64,000 bases of DNA from Hyalangium gracile. Lineage in GTDB: Bacteria; Myxococcota; Myxococcia; Myxococcales; Myxococcaceae. The first letter of the stretch is position 1. Each line of letters starts with the position of its first letter. Positions 15,698 to 24,073 of the stretch are shown in pieces. The notes beneath the pieces are model-generated. The model searched no databases. It was given only the letters and a program-made list of their open reading frames with translations, and had not been told where the DNA came from. The DNA lies in NCBI RefSeq assembly GCF_020103725.1, contig NZ_JAHXBG010000017.1:62001-126000 (forward strand). Reading direction: 5' to 3'. Made by a program: the position numbers and the translations under genes.

Positions 15698-17182
15698 TCA
15701 GGCCCGCTCCACGGCGCGCCTCCACTTGGCCAGGTGCCGCTCACGCACCTCGGGCTTCATCCTCGGCTTGAAGGTGCGCTCGGCCTTCCAGGCCCGGCGG
15801 ATGGCGTCCGGGCTGCTCCACACGCCCGCTCCCAGGCCACCGAGGAAGGCGGCGCCCAGGCTGGTCGTCTCCAGGTTGCGCGGGCGCACCACCGGCGTGT
15901 CCAGCACGTCCGCCTGGTACTGCATCAGCAGGTTGTTGGCCGCCGCGCCGCCGTCCACCTTGAAGGCCGGGATGTCCCGCCCGCTGTCGTGACGCATCGC
16001 GTCCGCCAGGTCGCGGATCTGCAGGGCGATGCCCTCCAGCACCGCGCGCGCCAGGTGCGCCACCGTGGTGGAGCGGTCCATGCCCGCGAACAGGCCGCGT
16101 GCCTCGGGCCGCCAGTGCGGCGCGCCCAGGCCCGCCAGCGCCGGCACGAAGACGACGTCCCCCGAGTCCTTCACGCTCTGGGCGAGCGCCTCGATGTCCG
16201 GCGCCTTCTTGATGACCTTGAGCCCGTCGCGCAGCCACTGCACGGCGGCGCCGGCGATGAAGGAGCTGCCCTCCAGCGCATAGCAAGTCCTATCGCCCAG
16301 CCGCCACGCCACCGTCGTCAGCAGCCCCGCGGTGGAGCGCACCGGCGTCTCGCCCGTGTTCATCAGCAGGAAGGCGCCCGTGCCGTAGGTGCACTTGGAC
16401 TCGCCGGGCTCGAAGCACGCCTGCCCGAAGAGGGCCGCCTGCTGGTCTCCCGCCATGCCCGACACGGGGATGCCGTCCGGCAGGCTCTTCATGCCCTTCG
16501 TGGTGCCGTACACCTCCGCCGAGCCCCGAATCTGGGGCAGGCAGGCGGCCGGCACGCCCAGCAGCGAGCGCAGCTCGTCATCCCAGGCCAGCGAGCGCAG
16601 GTCCATCAGCAGCGTGCGGCTGGCGTTGGACACGTCCGTCACGTGGGCCTCGCCGCCGGTGAGCTTGTAGACGAGCCAGGTGTCGATGGTGCCGAAGCAC
16701 ACATCCCCCTTCTCCGCCCGGGCGCGCGCGCCCTTGAGGTGCTCGAACATCCACGTCAGCTTGGTGCCGGAGAAGTACGGGTCCAGCACCAGGCCCGTCA
16801 CCTCGCGCACCCGGGGCTCCACGCCCTTGGCCTTGAGCTGCTGGCAGATGTCCGCGGTGCGCCGGTCCTGCCAGACGATGGCTCGCCCCAGCGGCCGGCC
16901 CGTGCCGCGCACCCACAGGCCCGTCGTCTCGCGCTGGTTGGTGATGCCCACCGCGGCGATGTCCTGGCCCTCGAGCCCCGCATCCTTGAGCGCCCGGGCG
17001 ATGCAGAACTCGCTGGAGGCCCATATCTCATCCAGGTCGTGCTCCACCCAGGAGGGCTTGGGGAAGTGCTGGGTGAACTCGCGGTAGGCGCGGCCGGCCA
17101 CCTGGAGCCGGGCATCGAGGATGGTGACGTGCGTTCCGGTGGTGCCCTGGTCGATCGCCAGGACGTGCTTCGCCTTCGCCAT
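15698..17182 (-). CDS. glpK: Glycerol kinase
   Basis: 494 aa, the standard length. The N-terminal FGGY-family phosphate-binding loop reads AIDQGTTGTH (residues 10-18), and the TNQRETTGLW and GMAGDQQAALFGQ motifs, along with DGGAAANNLLMQ, are intact. It phosphorylates glycerol to sn-glycerol-3-phosphate with ATP in the cytosol. The GGAGGG site before the chosen ATG supports this start over a longer upstream one. No glycerol facilitator or GlpD gene is adjacent, so it stands alone. It is divergent from the FHA-domain gene. Confidence 0.96.
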   Translation of the reverse strand: MAKAKHVLAIDQGTTGTHVTILDARLQVAGRAYREFTQHFPKPSWVEHDLDEIWASSEFCIARALKDAGLEGQDIAAVGITNQRETTGLWVRGTGRPLGRAIVWQDRRTADICQQLKAKGVEPRVREVTGLVLDPYFSGTKLTWMFEHLKGARARAEKGDVCFGTIDTWLVYKLTGGEAHVTDVSNASRTLLMDLRSLAWDDELRSLLGVPAACLPQIRGSAEVYGTTKGMKSLPDGIPVSGMAGDQQAALFGQACFEPGESKCTYGTGAFLLMNTGETPVRSTAGLLTTVAWRLGDRTCYALEGSSFIAGAAVQWLRDGLKVIKKAPDIEALAQSVKDSGDVVFVPALAGLGAPHWRPEARGLFAGMDRSTTVAHLARAVLEGIALQIRDLADAMRHDSGRDIPAFKVDGGAAANNLLMQYQADVLDTPVVRPRNLETTSLGAAFLGGLGAGVWSSPDAIRRAWKAERTFKPRMKPEVRERHLAKWRRAVERA

Positions 17183-17278
17183 AAGTCCCTCCCGCCGGCG
17201 GGTGGTGCCGGATGGGGGCACCTTACCCGACCCATGGGGGTGGGCAGGGGGCTTCGAGCGGGTTAACCTGTGGACAGT

Positions 17279-17809
17279 ATGCCGTCCGTGCATCAGCTCC
17301 GTCCCTTCGCCGAGGCCCCCCTCGAGGCCTTCCGTGCCGCCTCGGGCCCCGTGGCGCTGATCCAGCAGCCACCGGAGCCCGTGTTCCAGCGGGTGGCGCA
17401 GCAGCTCGAACTGGCGCGCTCAGCGGCCTCGGAGAGCCAGCCCCGGGTGGCGGAGCGGCTGCTGACCATGCTCCAGGGCTTCCAGCACCTGGAGGTGCAC
17501 CTGCTCCAGCCCCGCGTGGATGGAGAGGAGTTCACCGTCGGCCGGATGGACACCTGCATGCTCGTGCTGAAGGATCCGTCGGTGTCCAAGCTTCACGCCC
17601 GGCTGCGCTGGAGCGAGCCGTCCGGCGCGTACACGGTGCGCGACGCGGGCTCGATGAACGGCACCTTCGTCAACACCGTGCCGATCCGCGCCCGCGAGGA
17701 GTTCCAGCTGCGCGACGGGGATGCGCTGTCCTTCGGCGACGTGCAGTTCCTCTACCTGCACACCGACACGCTGCACGCGCACCTGAGGCTCATCCAGGAC
17801 CCGGTGTGA
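17279..17809 (+). CDS. FHA-domain protein
   Basis: 176 aa. Residues about 75-160 form an FHA phosphothreonine-binding domain: VGR, SVSKLHARL and the GSMNGTFVN loop are all present. The N-terminal 70 residues are helical without a recognised domain. There is no membrane segment, so it should be a cytosolic reader of Ser/Thr phosphorylation. It lies 112 bp upstream of two Ser/Thr kinases in the same direction, which makes them likely partners; that is inference. Confidence 0.9.
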   Translation: MPSVHQLRPFAEAPLEAFRAASGPVALIQQPPEPVFQRVAQQLELARSAASESQPRVAERLLTMLQGFQHLEVHLLQPRVDGEEFTVGRMDTCMLVLKDPSVSKLHARLRWSEPSGAYTVRDAGSMNGTFVNTVPIRAREEFQLRDGDALSFGDVQFLYLHTDTLHAHLRLIQDPV

Positions 17810-17906
17810 ACCCCGAGCGCCTTGCCCGGAGGACGCGCGCCGCGTCAGGGCGCACTCGGAGTGTGTGCCCCGCGGCTCCTGGGAACCGGAATCCGGCGCT
17901 GGCTGA

Positions 17907-17912
17907 TAGAGT
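17907..17912 (+). promoter_or_regulatory. Putative -10 hexamer of first tandem kinase
   Basis: TAGAGT, followed by GCGCCCGGC and then the TTG start at 17922. The same hexamer and next six bases occur before the second kinase. No Shine-Dalgarno intervenes, so a transcript would start at or within a few bases of the start codon. Confidence 0.35.
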
Positions 17913-17921
17913 GCGCCCGGC

Positions 17922-20546
17922 TTGAACGAGACCCAGGTCACCCCGTTTGGAAAGTACGAGCTGCTCGAGCGCCTGGGCGCTGGCGGCATGGCCATCGTCT
18001 ATCGCGCGCGCTACACGGCCGCGCCGGGCATCACCAAGCCGGTGGTCATCAAGCGGGTGCTGAGCCACTACGCCGAGGACACCGCCTTCGTGGAGATGTT
18101 CATCCAGGAGGCGCGCATCACGGTGGGGCTCAACCACGGCAACATCGTCCAGGTCTTCGACTTCGGGCAGGTGGACGGCGAGTACTTCCTGGCCATGGAG
18201 CTGGTGGACGGCCAGCCGCTGTCGCGGGTGCTCAAGAAGGCCCAGGCGCTGGGGCTGGGGCAGCTGCCGCCGCCGCTGGCGGTGAGCATCACCATCGAGA
18301 TGTGCAAGGGGCTGCACCACGCCCACACGCGCAAGGACGAGCGCGGGCGACCGCTGGGGCTGGTGCACCGCGACATCTCTCCGGACAACGTCCTCGTCAG
18401 CTACGAGGGCGAGGTGAAGATCTCCGACTTCGGCATCGCCAAGGCGCAGCTGGCGGGCCGGCCGGTGACCGAGGCGGGGATGGTGAAGGGCAAGTACCCC
18501 TACCTCTCGCCGGAGCAGGCGCGCGGGCAGGATGATCTGGACGCGCGCTCGGACGTGTACGCGGTGGGCGTGGTGCTCTACCTCATGCTCTGCGGCCGGC
18601 TGCCGGCGGAGGGGCATGAGCTGTCGGTGTTGCAGCGAGTGATTCAGGGGCAGCTCACCCCGCCGCTCCAGCTCAACCCGGACCTGGACGGCGGGCTGGT
18701 GCAGATCCTCCAGGACGCGCTGGCGCACGACCGCGGCGCGCGCATCCCGAGCGCCGAGGCGCTGCACCAGCAGCTCTCCCACTGGCTGGCCACGCGGGCG
18801 CCGCTCTTTCCGGTGCACTCGCTGAAGCACCTGATGGGCCTGCTCTACGAGGCCGAGCTCACGGCGATGGACCGGGCGCCCCAGCTGCCAGAGAAGTTCC
18901 GGGAGCAGGTGGAGCTGTGGACCAGCTCGCAGAAGCGGGTGGTGCCGCAGGTGGGCAGCCCGGCCCGGACTCCGATGTCTCCGGGCCCGTCCGAGCCGGG
19001 GCCGGAGCGCAGGGAGCCACGCAGGAGCCAGTCGGGGCCGCAGCACACCATGGCGGCCCCACCGGCGACGCAGGCACGCCCGTCGCCCGCGCGTGCGGCG
19101 TCCGCGACCCGAGCGGCACCTCCGACCCGGGCGGCCCCCGTGACGAGTGCGCAGGCCTCGGAGCCAGAGGCAGGCTATCCCCAGACGGAGGAACTGCCGG
19201 CCCAGACGGACAGGCTGCCGGCCCAGACGGAGAAGCTGCCGGCCCAGACGGACAGGATGCAGGCCGTGGAGGGGGAGGACGACGACGACGACGACACCAC
19301 GGGCCTGGTGCCACCCCCACGCAGGCGCCGGGAGCAGCGCGTGCGCCCGGCGCCGGAGGACGCCACGGAGGCGGCGGATCTCCCCGCCGTCCTGCGGACC
19401 CAGCACTTCTGGCTCTGGATCCTCGGCGCGGTGTGCGTGACGGCGCTGATGATCAAGCTGACGATGTCGTTCCTCCTGACCGTTCCGCCGCTGGAGGTCC
19501 ACTCCCAGCCGCCCGGCGCGCTGGTGCGCGTGGACGGCGTCGTCAAGGGCGTCACGCCGCTGACGGTGCAGGGGGTCGCGAGGAAGGAGCCGCACACGGT
19601 GGAGCTGGTCCTGCCCGGCATGAAGGCATGGAGCCAGAGCTTCGACCCCGGCACGCTGGAGGAGAAGCTCCGCGTCACCCTGGAGCCGCAGCCGTCGGCT
19701 CCGCCCGCGCAGCCGGCCCAGCCCGCGCAGGCCGCCCAGCAGAAGTCCCCCACGCCGTCTCCCGCGGCGCCGGAGTCCTTCGCCACCCGGTTCGGCACGG
19801 AGAAGCTGCCCGCGCGCTTCACGCTGCAGGAGAAGTGGCACTCCTTCAGTGCGACGGCGCGCTCGCTCCGCGAGCCGCTCGAGGCGCGGCGCACGTACTC
19901 GGTGTGGCTCTCCGGCTCCTACGTCGGCGAGGCGCCGATCTCGGAGAAGGACTTGCAGCAGGGGCTGACGCCGGACTCGGTGCGCTCCTCGCAGGTGTAT
20001 GCCTTCCTGGAGGGAGCGTCGCTGGCTCCCGAGGACCAGCTGTTCATGGTGACCGCCAGACCGCGCGTCCTGCCGAGCGCCCGGGCGCTGCACGTGTTCG
20101 TCCTGGTGGGGACGAGCTCGGAGCGCAACGTGGACCGGGACCTGACGCTCTTCGTGCGCGACAACACCTCCAAGCAGGTGGTGAAGCGTCGGCTGGAGAC
20201 GAAGCGGTTCGCGCACCTGCTGGCGCTCGAGAACCGCTACTCGGTGCGGCAGCTGGATCCGGATGCCTCGTACACGCTGGAGATCCTGCCCCACGAGGGC
20301 GCTCCGGCGAGCGCCGCGGCGGTGCTCGCGGTGCCTCGGTTCGGAGGGAAGGTCCAGCTGTCGGGGCAGCCGGCGGGAGAGCTCCGCTACGTGCTCGCGT
20401 CCGGCCGCTACACGGTCCAGGGGGCCCGGGAGCTGTGGTTCGCGCTGCCTCGCTGGGAGGGAGATGGCAACGCGGAGATGGATGTGTCCCTCGGGGCGGG
20501 CGAGGCTTCCGAGCCGGAGCCGGCTGCTCCCGTGGAGAGCGACTAG
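17922..20546 (+). CDS. Transmembrane Ser/Thr kinase with PEGA domain (tandem copy 1)
   Basis: 874 aa with a TTG start. The kinase domain (about 10-275) has the Gly-rich loop GAGGMA, catalytic K44, HRD at 149-151 and DFG at 169-171, so it should be active. A conserved helical extension (to about 330) is followed by a Pro/Ala-rich linker with three 21-bp repeats and an acidic run. A transmembrane helix lies at about 495-515. Outside are a PEGA domain (about 520-585) and a C-terminal domain of about 250 residues shared with the next kinase. It should transmit a periplasmic signal to cytosolic phosphorylation. No Shine-Dalgarno is visible. Confidence 0.94.
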   Translation: MNETQVTPFGKYELLERLGAGGMAIVYRARYTAAPGITKPVVIKRVLSHYAEDTAFVEMFIQEARITVGLNHGNIVQVFDFGQVDGEYFLAMELVDGQPLSRVLKKAQALGLGQLPPPLAVSITIEMCKGLHHAHTRKDERGRPLGLVHRDISPDNVLVSYEGEVKISDFGIAKAQLAGRPVTEAGMVKGKYPYLSPEQARGQDDLDARSDVYAVGVVLYLMLCGRLPAEGHELSVLQRVIQGQLTPPLQLNPDLDGGLVQILQDALAHDRGARIPSAEALHQQLSHWLATRAPLFPVHSLKHLMGLLYEAELTAMDRAPQLPEKFREQVELWTSSQKRVVPQVGSPARTPMSPGPSEPGPERREPRRSQSGPQHTMAAPPATQARPSPARAASATRAAPPTRAAPVTSAQASEPEAGYPQTEELPAQTDRLPAQTEKLPAQTDRMQAVEGEDDDDDDTTGLVPPPRRRREQRVRPAPEDATEAADLPAVLRTQHFWLWILGAVCVTALMIKLTMSFLLTVPPLEVHSQPPGALVRVDGVVKGVTPLTVQGVARKEPHTVELVLPGMKAWSQSFDPGTLEEKLRVTLEPQPSAPPAQPAQPAQAAQQKSPTPSPAAPESFATRFGTEKLPARFTLQEKWHSFSATARSLREPLEARRTYSVWLSGSYVGEAPISEKDLQQGLTPDSVRSSQVYAFLEGASLAPEDQLFMVTARPRVLPSARALHVFVLVGTSSERNVDRDLTLFVRDNTSKQVVKRRLETKRFAHLLALENRYSVRQLDPDASYTLEILPHEGAPASAAAVLAVPRFGGKVQLSGQPAGELRYVLASGRYTVQGARELWFALPRWEGDGNAEMDVSLGAGEASEPEPAAPVESD
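19194..19256 (+). repeat. Three 21-bp repeats in kinase linker
   Basis: CTGCCGGCCCAGACGGA recurs at 19194, 19215 and 19236, encoding LPAQT heptads in the cytoplasmic linker before the membrane helix. Repeat number is likely to vary between strains. Confidence 0.8.
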
Positions 20547-20592
20547 CGAACCTTCATCCCACTCCACGGATATGGCCACGGCCCGGGACTGG

Positions 20593-20598
20593 TAGAGT
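20593..20598 (+). promoter_or_regulatory. Putative -10 hexamer of second tandem kinase
   Basis: TAGAGT, followed by GCGCCCATC and then the TTG start at 20608. It matches the site before the first kinase almost exactly, so the control region was duplicated with the gene or is conserved by selection. Confidence 0.35.
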
Positions 20599-20607
20599 GC
20601 GCCCATC

Positions 20608-22872
20608 TTGAGTGGTGGCACGGTCATTCCTTTCGGGAAGTACGAGCTTCTCGAGCGCCTCGGGACGGGGGGAATGGCCATCGTCTACCGTGCGCGCTAC
20701 ATGGCCGCGCCGGGCGTCACCAAGCCGGTGGTCATCAAGAAGGTGCTGGAGGTCTTCGCCGAGGATCCGTCCTTCGTGGAGCAGTTCATCCAGGAGGCGC
20801 GAATCACCGTGGGGCTCAACCACGGCAACATCGTCCAGGTCTTCGACTTCGGGCAGGTGGAAGGCGAGTACTTCCTGGCCATGGAGCTCGTCGAGGGGCA
20901 CCCGCTGTCCCGGGTGCTCAAGCGGGCGCAGACGCAGGGCATGGCGCAGCTGCCGGCGCCGCTGGCGGTGCACATCGCCATCGAGCTGTGCAAGGGGCTG
21001 CACCACGCGCACACGCGCACCGACGAGCGGGGCCGGCCGCTGGGGCTGGTGCACCGGGACGTCTCTCCGGACAACGTCCTCATCAGCTACGAGGGCGAGG
21101 TGAAGATCTCCGACTTCGGAGTCGCCAAGGTGCAGATGGCCGGGCGGCCGGAGACGGAGGCGGGGATGGTGAAGGGCAAGTACCTCTACTTCTCCCCGGA
21201 GCAGGCGCTGGGCGAGGCGCTGGATGCGCGCTCGGACGTGTACGCGGTGGGGGTGCTGCTCTACCGGATGCTCTGCGGGCGGCTGCCGACCGAGGGCTCC
21301 GAGATGGAGGTGATGCGGCGCATCGTCCATGACGAGCTCATTCCTCCGCTCCAGCTCAACCCGCACCTGGATGCGGGGCTGGTGGAGATCCTCGGCGACG
21401 CGATGGCGAGGAAGCGGGAGGACCGCATCGCGAGCGCGGAGGCGCTGCACCACCAGCTCTCCCACTGGCTGGCGAGGCGGGCTCCGCTGTTCCCGGTCCA
21501 CATCCTGAAGCACATGATGGGGATGCTCTACGAGCGCGAGCTGACCGAGCTGGGCCGGCCGCCCCAGGTCCCGCCGAAGTTCCGGGAGCAGCTGACGCAG
21601 TGGAACGCCTCGCACCGCTTGCGCGAGGTGGCCGAGGACAGCCCGGCTCCGGCCGCGGCTTCGCGCACGAAGGAAGAGGAGCTGCCGCTCAACACGGATC
21701 CTTCCGTCCCCGTGATGATGGAGGCGGTGTCGGGCGTGTCCACCGCGGTGGACGAGAAGCCCGTGAAGTCTCGCGGGAAGAGAGCGCTGCTCTGGCTCGT
21801 GAGCCTCGCCGCCGTGGCGCTGGTGGGGCTGGCAGTGGCCTCGTCGTTGCGCCTGCGCCCGCCGCCGCTGGACGTGCACAGCGAGCCGCCCGGGGCCCAG
21901 GTCATCGTGGATGGCATCTCCCGGGGCGTGACGCCGCTGAGGCTGGAGGGCATCGCCCGCGACGCGCCGCACGCGATGGAGCTGAGCCTGAAGGGCATGC
22001 GGATCTGGACGCGTCAGTTCGAGCCCGGGTCGCTGGCCGAGCAGCTCGACGTCACCCTGGAGCCCGTGCCCGCGCCGCCCCCGCCGCCCGTACAGGAGGT
22101 GGTGCAGCCAGAGCCGCCCGCGGAGGAGGACTTCGCCGCCCGACTGGGCACGGACGAGCTGCCCGCGCGCTTCACGCTGGAGGAGAAGTGGCACTCCTTC
22201 AGCGCGACGGCGCGCTCGCTCCGGCAGTCGCTCAACCCGGAGCGGAGCTACACGGTGTGGACCGCGGGCTCCTATACGGGCGATGCGCCGATCTCCGAGC
22301 AGGACATGCGAAAGGGGATGACGCCGGCCTCCTCGCGCTCGGGCCAGGTGTACGTGTTCCTGGAGGGGGAGGAGGTGCCCGCCGGGGAGCGGCTGTTCAT
22401 GGCCTCCGCGAAGCCGCGCACGGTGACGAAGGCTCGGGCGCTGCACGCCTTCACGCTGGTGGGCAGCAATGTCGAGCGCAACCTGAGCCGGAACCTGATC
22501 CTCCTGGTGCGGGAGAACGCCTCGAAGGAGACGCTGCGCCTGAAGCTGGATGCGAAGCGCTACGCGCACCAGGTGGCGCTGGAGAACCGCTACTCGGTGC
22601 GGCAGCTGGAGCCCGAGTTCTCCTACGTCCTGGACATCCAGCCTCACGAGGACGCTCCCGCGAGCCCCGTGGCGGTCCTGGTGGTGCCCAAGCCTCCGGG
22701 GCGGGTGCAGGTGTCGGGGCAGAGCCCGGGAGAGGTCCGGTATGCGCTGCCTCCGGGGCGCTACACCGTGCAGGGCGCCCGGGAGCTCTGGTTCGCGCTC
22801 CCCCGCTCCGAGGGTGGCGGAGAGACGGAGATGGACGTCTCCGTCGACAGGAACATTCCTCCGGAGCCGTAG
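20608..22872 (+). CDS. Transmembrane Ser/Thr kinase with PEGA domain (tandem copy 2)
   Basis: 754 aa with a TTG start. It is a clear paralogue of the preceding kinase: GTGGMA loop, the same HRD (149-151) and DFG (169-171) positions, the same post-kinase extension, one transmembrane helix at about 392-412, PEGA, and the same C-terminal domain that begins near FAARLGTDELPARF. The linker is shorter and lacks the repeats. The kinase domains are far more alike than the linkers, consistent with a tandem duplication in which input and catalytic parts were kept. The unknown C-terminal domain probably senses or assembles in the periplasm. Confidence 0.94.
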   Translation: MSGGTVIPFGKYELLERLGTGGMAIVYRARYMAAPGVTKPVVIKKVLEVFAEDPSFVEQFIQEARITVGLNHGNIVQVFDFGQVEGEYFLAMELVEGHPLSRVLKRAQTQGMAQLPAPLAVHIAIELCKGLHHAHTRTDERGRPLGLVHRDVSPDNVLISYEGEVKISDFGVAKVQMAGRPETEAGMVKGKYLYFSPEQALGEALDARSDVYAVGVLLYRMLCGRLPTEGSEMEVMRRIVHDELIPPLQLNPHLDAGLVEILGDAMARKREDRIASAEALHHQLSHWLARRAPLFPVHILKHMMGMLYERELTELGRPPQVPPKFREQLTQWNASHRLREVAEDSPAPAAASRTKEEELPLNTDPSVPVMMEAVSGVSTAVDEKPVKSRGKRALLWLVSLAAVALVGLAVASSLRLRPPPLDVHSEPPGAQVIVDGISRGVTPLRLEGIARDAPHAMELSLKGMRIWTRQFEPGSLAEQLDVTLEPVPAPPPPPVQEVVQPEPPAEEDFAARLGTDELPARFTLEEKWHSFSATARSLRQSLNPERSYTVWTAGSYTGDAPISEQDMRKGMTPASSRSGQVYVFLEGEEVPAGERLFMASAKPRTVTKARALHAFTLVGSNVERNLSRNLILLVRENASKETLRLKLDAKRYAHQVALENRYSVRQLEPEFSYVLDIQPHEDAPASPVAVLVVPKPPGRVQVSGQSPGEVRYALPPGRYTVQGARELWFALPRSEGGGETEMDVSVDRNIPPEP

Positions 22873-22890
22873 GGACGCGGTGCCCCGCGT

Positions 22891-24069
22891 TCAGCGGGAT
22901 GGCTCCGGGACATCGCCGTAGCCGGTCAGCTCCACGTAGCCGCGCCCCGTGAGGGGCTGGCCCGCGCGCGTGCCCTGGATGCGCACCGCTCCTTCCCAGT
23001 AGCGCACGGTGACCGGCAGCTCCTGGTCCGCCAGCGCCGGAGTGACTTCGAGCACGAGCTGCCGCGACGGGATGGAGAGCCGCCAGCGCGCCGGGTAGGT
23101 GGCTCCGCTGCGAGGGCTGCGCCACGTGTCCAGCACCTCGATGCGCACCTCGTCGCGCGGCAGCCGCACCGCCTCGCCCCGCGCGGAGATGTCCACGCCC
23201 GCGCTGAACGGATCCACGGAGCCATCCTGGAGGCGGAGCTGGTAGTGCATGAACTCGCTGCCATCCGAGAGCTGGAACGCGAACCAGTCCCAGCCCACCT
23301 GGCCAGCGCCGAGCGACTTCGTGCTCCACTCGCGGTCCATCCAGCTCGCGCCCGTCACCTCGTGGGAACGCCCGTCCACCGTCACCGTGCCGCGCGTGGG
23401 CATCCGCGTGAGCGAGTAGTAATAGGAGGCGCTCCCCTCACCCGCCGACTTCTGGCTCAGGCCCCGGTCGCCCTGGAGCACCGGTGGCTTGCCCTCCTCC
23501 AGCGTCAGGGACAGCGCCACGCCGCCCGCCTCCGCCGACATCCGCATGGGGAACACGCCGGCCTCCGCGCCCTCCACCTTCCAGTTCTCCAGCCAGACCT
23601 GGAAGGGCGGGATGCGTGCACCGGCGAGCCCCACGGCCTCCCGGCTGAAGCGCTCGAAGGCATGGAAGCGCCCGGTGGCGATGTCCGACACCGTGAGGTG
23701 CCCCATGTACACGTGCCGCGAGCCCCACTCGGACTCGCGCTTCGCCTCCTGGGGCGCCAGCGCCTTGCGGAACAGCGTGAGCTGGTAGCCGAAGGCGCGC
23801 CCATCCGCCGTCTCCAGGTTTCCCGTCCAGTACCACCACTCGGTGCGGAACTCGGGATGCGGGCCATGGTCCTCGGGAAAGCGGAACTCGCGGACGCCCA
23901 CGGCGCGCGCGTAGCCCTCGGTGCTCTCCGTGCCTCCGAGCGCCTCCGCCACCGTGAGCCGGGCCTGTCCGGTGGGAAGCGCCGGCTCGCGGGTGACGAG
24001 CCAGACTCCGACGCTCAGCCCCGCCAGCGCCAGCACCACTCCGAGAGCCAGTCCCTTGCCGCCGCCCAT
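22891..24069 (-). CDS. AttH/CrtC-like lipocalin-fold protein
   Basis: 392 aa with an N-terminal membrane anchor or signal (about 5-26). The patterns [23 protein letters not shown] and SWMDREWST are hallmarks of the AttH/carotenoid 1,2-hydratase-like family (COG5621-type predicted secreted proteins). The permease gene is 4 bp upstream, and AttH proteins are known to sit with FtsX-type ABC transporters. It probably handles a lipid or hydrophobic ligand in the envelope. A carotenoid hydratase role is not supported, since no carotenoid genes are nearby. Confidence 0.88.
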   Translation of the reverse strand: MGGGKGLALGVVLALAGLSVGVWLVTREPALPTGQARLTVAEALGGTESTEGYARAVGVREFRFPEDHGPHPEFRTEWWYWTGNLETADGRAFGYQLTLFRKALAPQEAKRESEWGSRHVYMGHLTVSDIATGRFHAFERFSREAVGLAGARIPPFQVWLENWKVEGAEAGVFPMRMSAEAGGVALSLTLEEGKPPVLQGDRGLSQKSAGEGSASYYYSLTRMPTRGTVTVDGRSHEVTGASWMDREWSTKSLGAGQVGWDWFAFQLSDGSEFMHYQLRLQDGSVDPFSAGVDISARGEAVRLPRDEVRIEVLDTWRSPRSGATYPARWRLSIPSRQLVLEVTPALADQELPVTVRYWEGAVRIQGTRAGQPLTGRGYVELTGYGDVPEPSR

Positions 24070-24073
24070 GTCC

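Noticed and set aside
17790-20681. A very long open frame on the minus strand, opposite the first kinase
   Set aside because: It is the antisense shadow of a clear kinase gene. High-GC codon bias leaves long open frames, and its translation is low-complexity Arg/Leu/Gln-rich sequence with no domain.
22891-24069. Carotenoid 1,2-hydratase (crtC) as the specific function
   Set aside because: The family similarity is to the broad AttH/CrtC lipocalin-like group, and no carotenoid genes are nearby.
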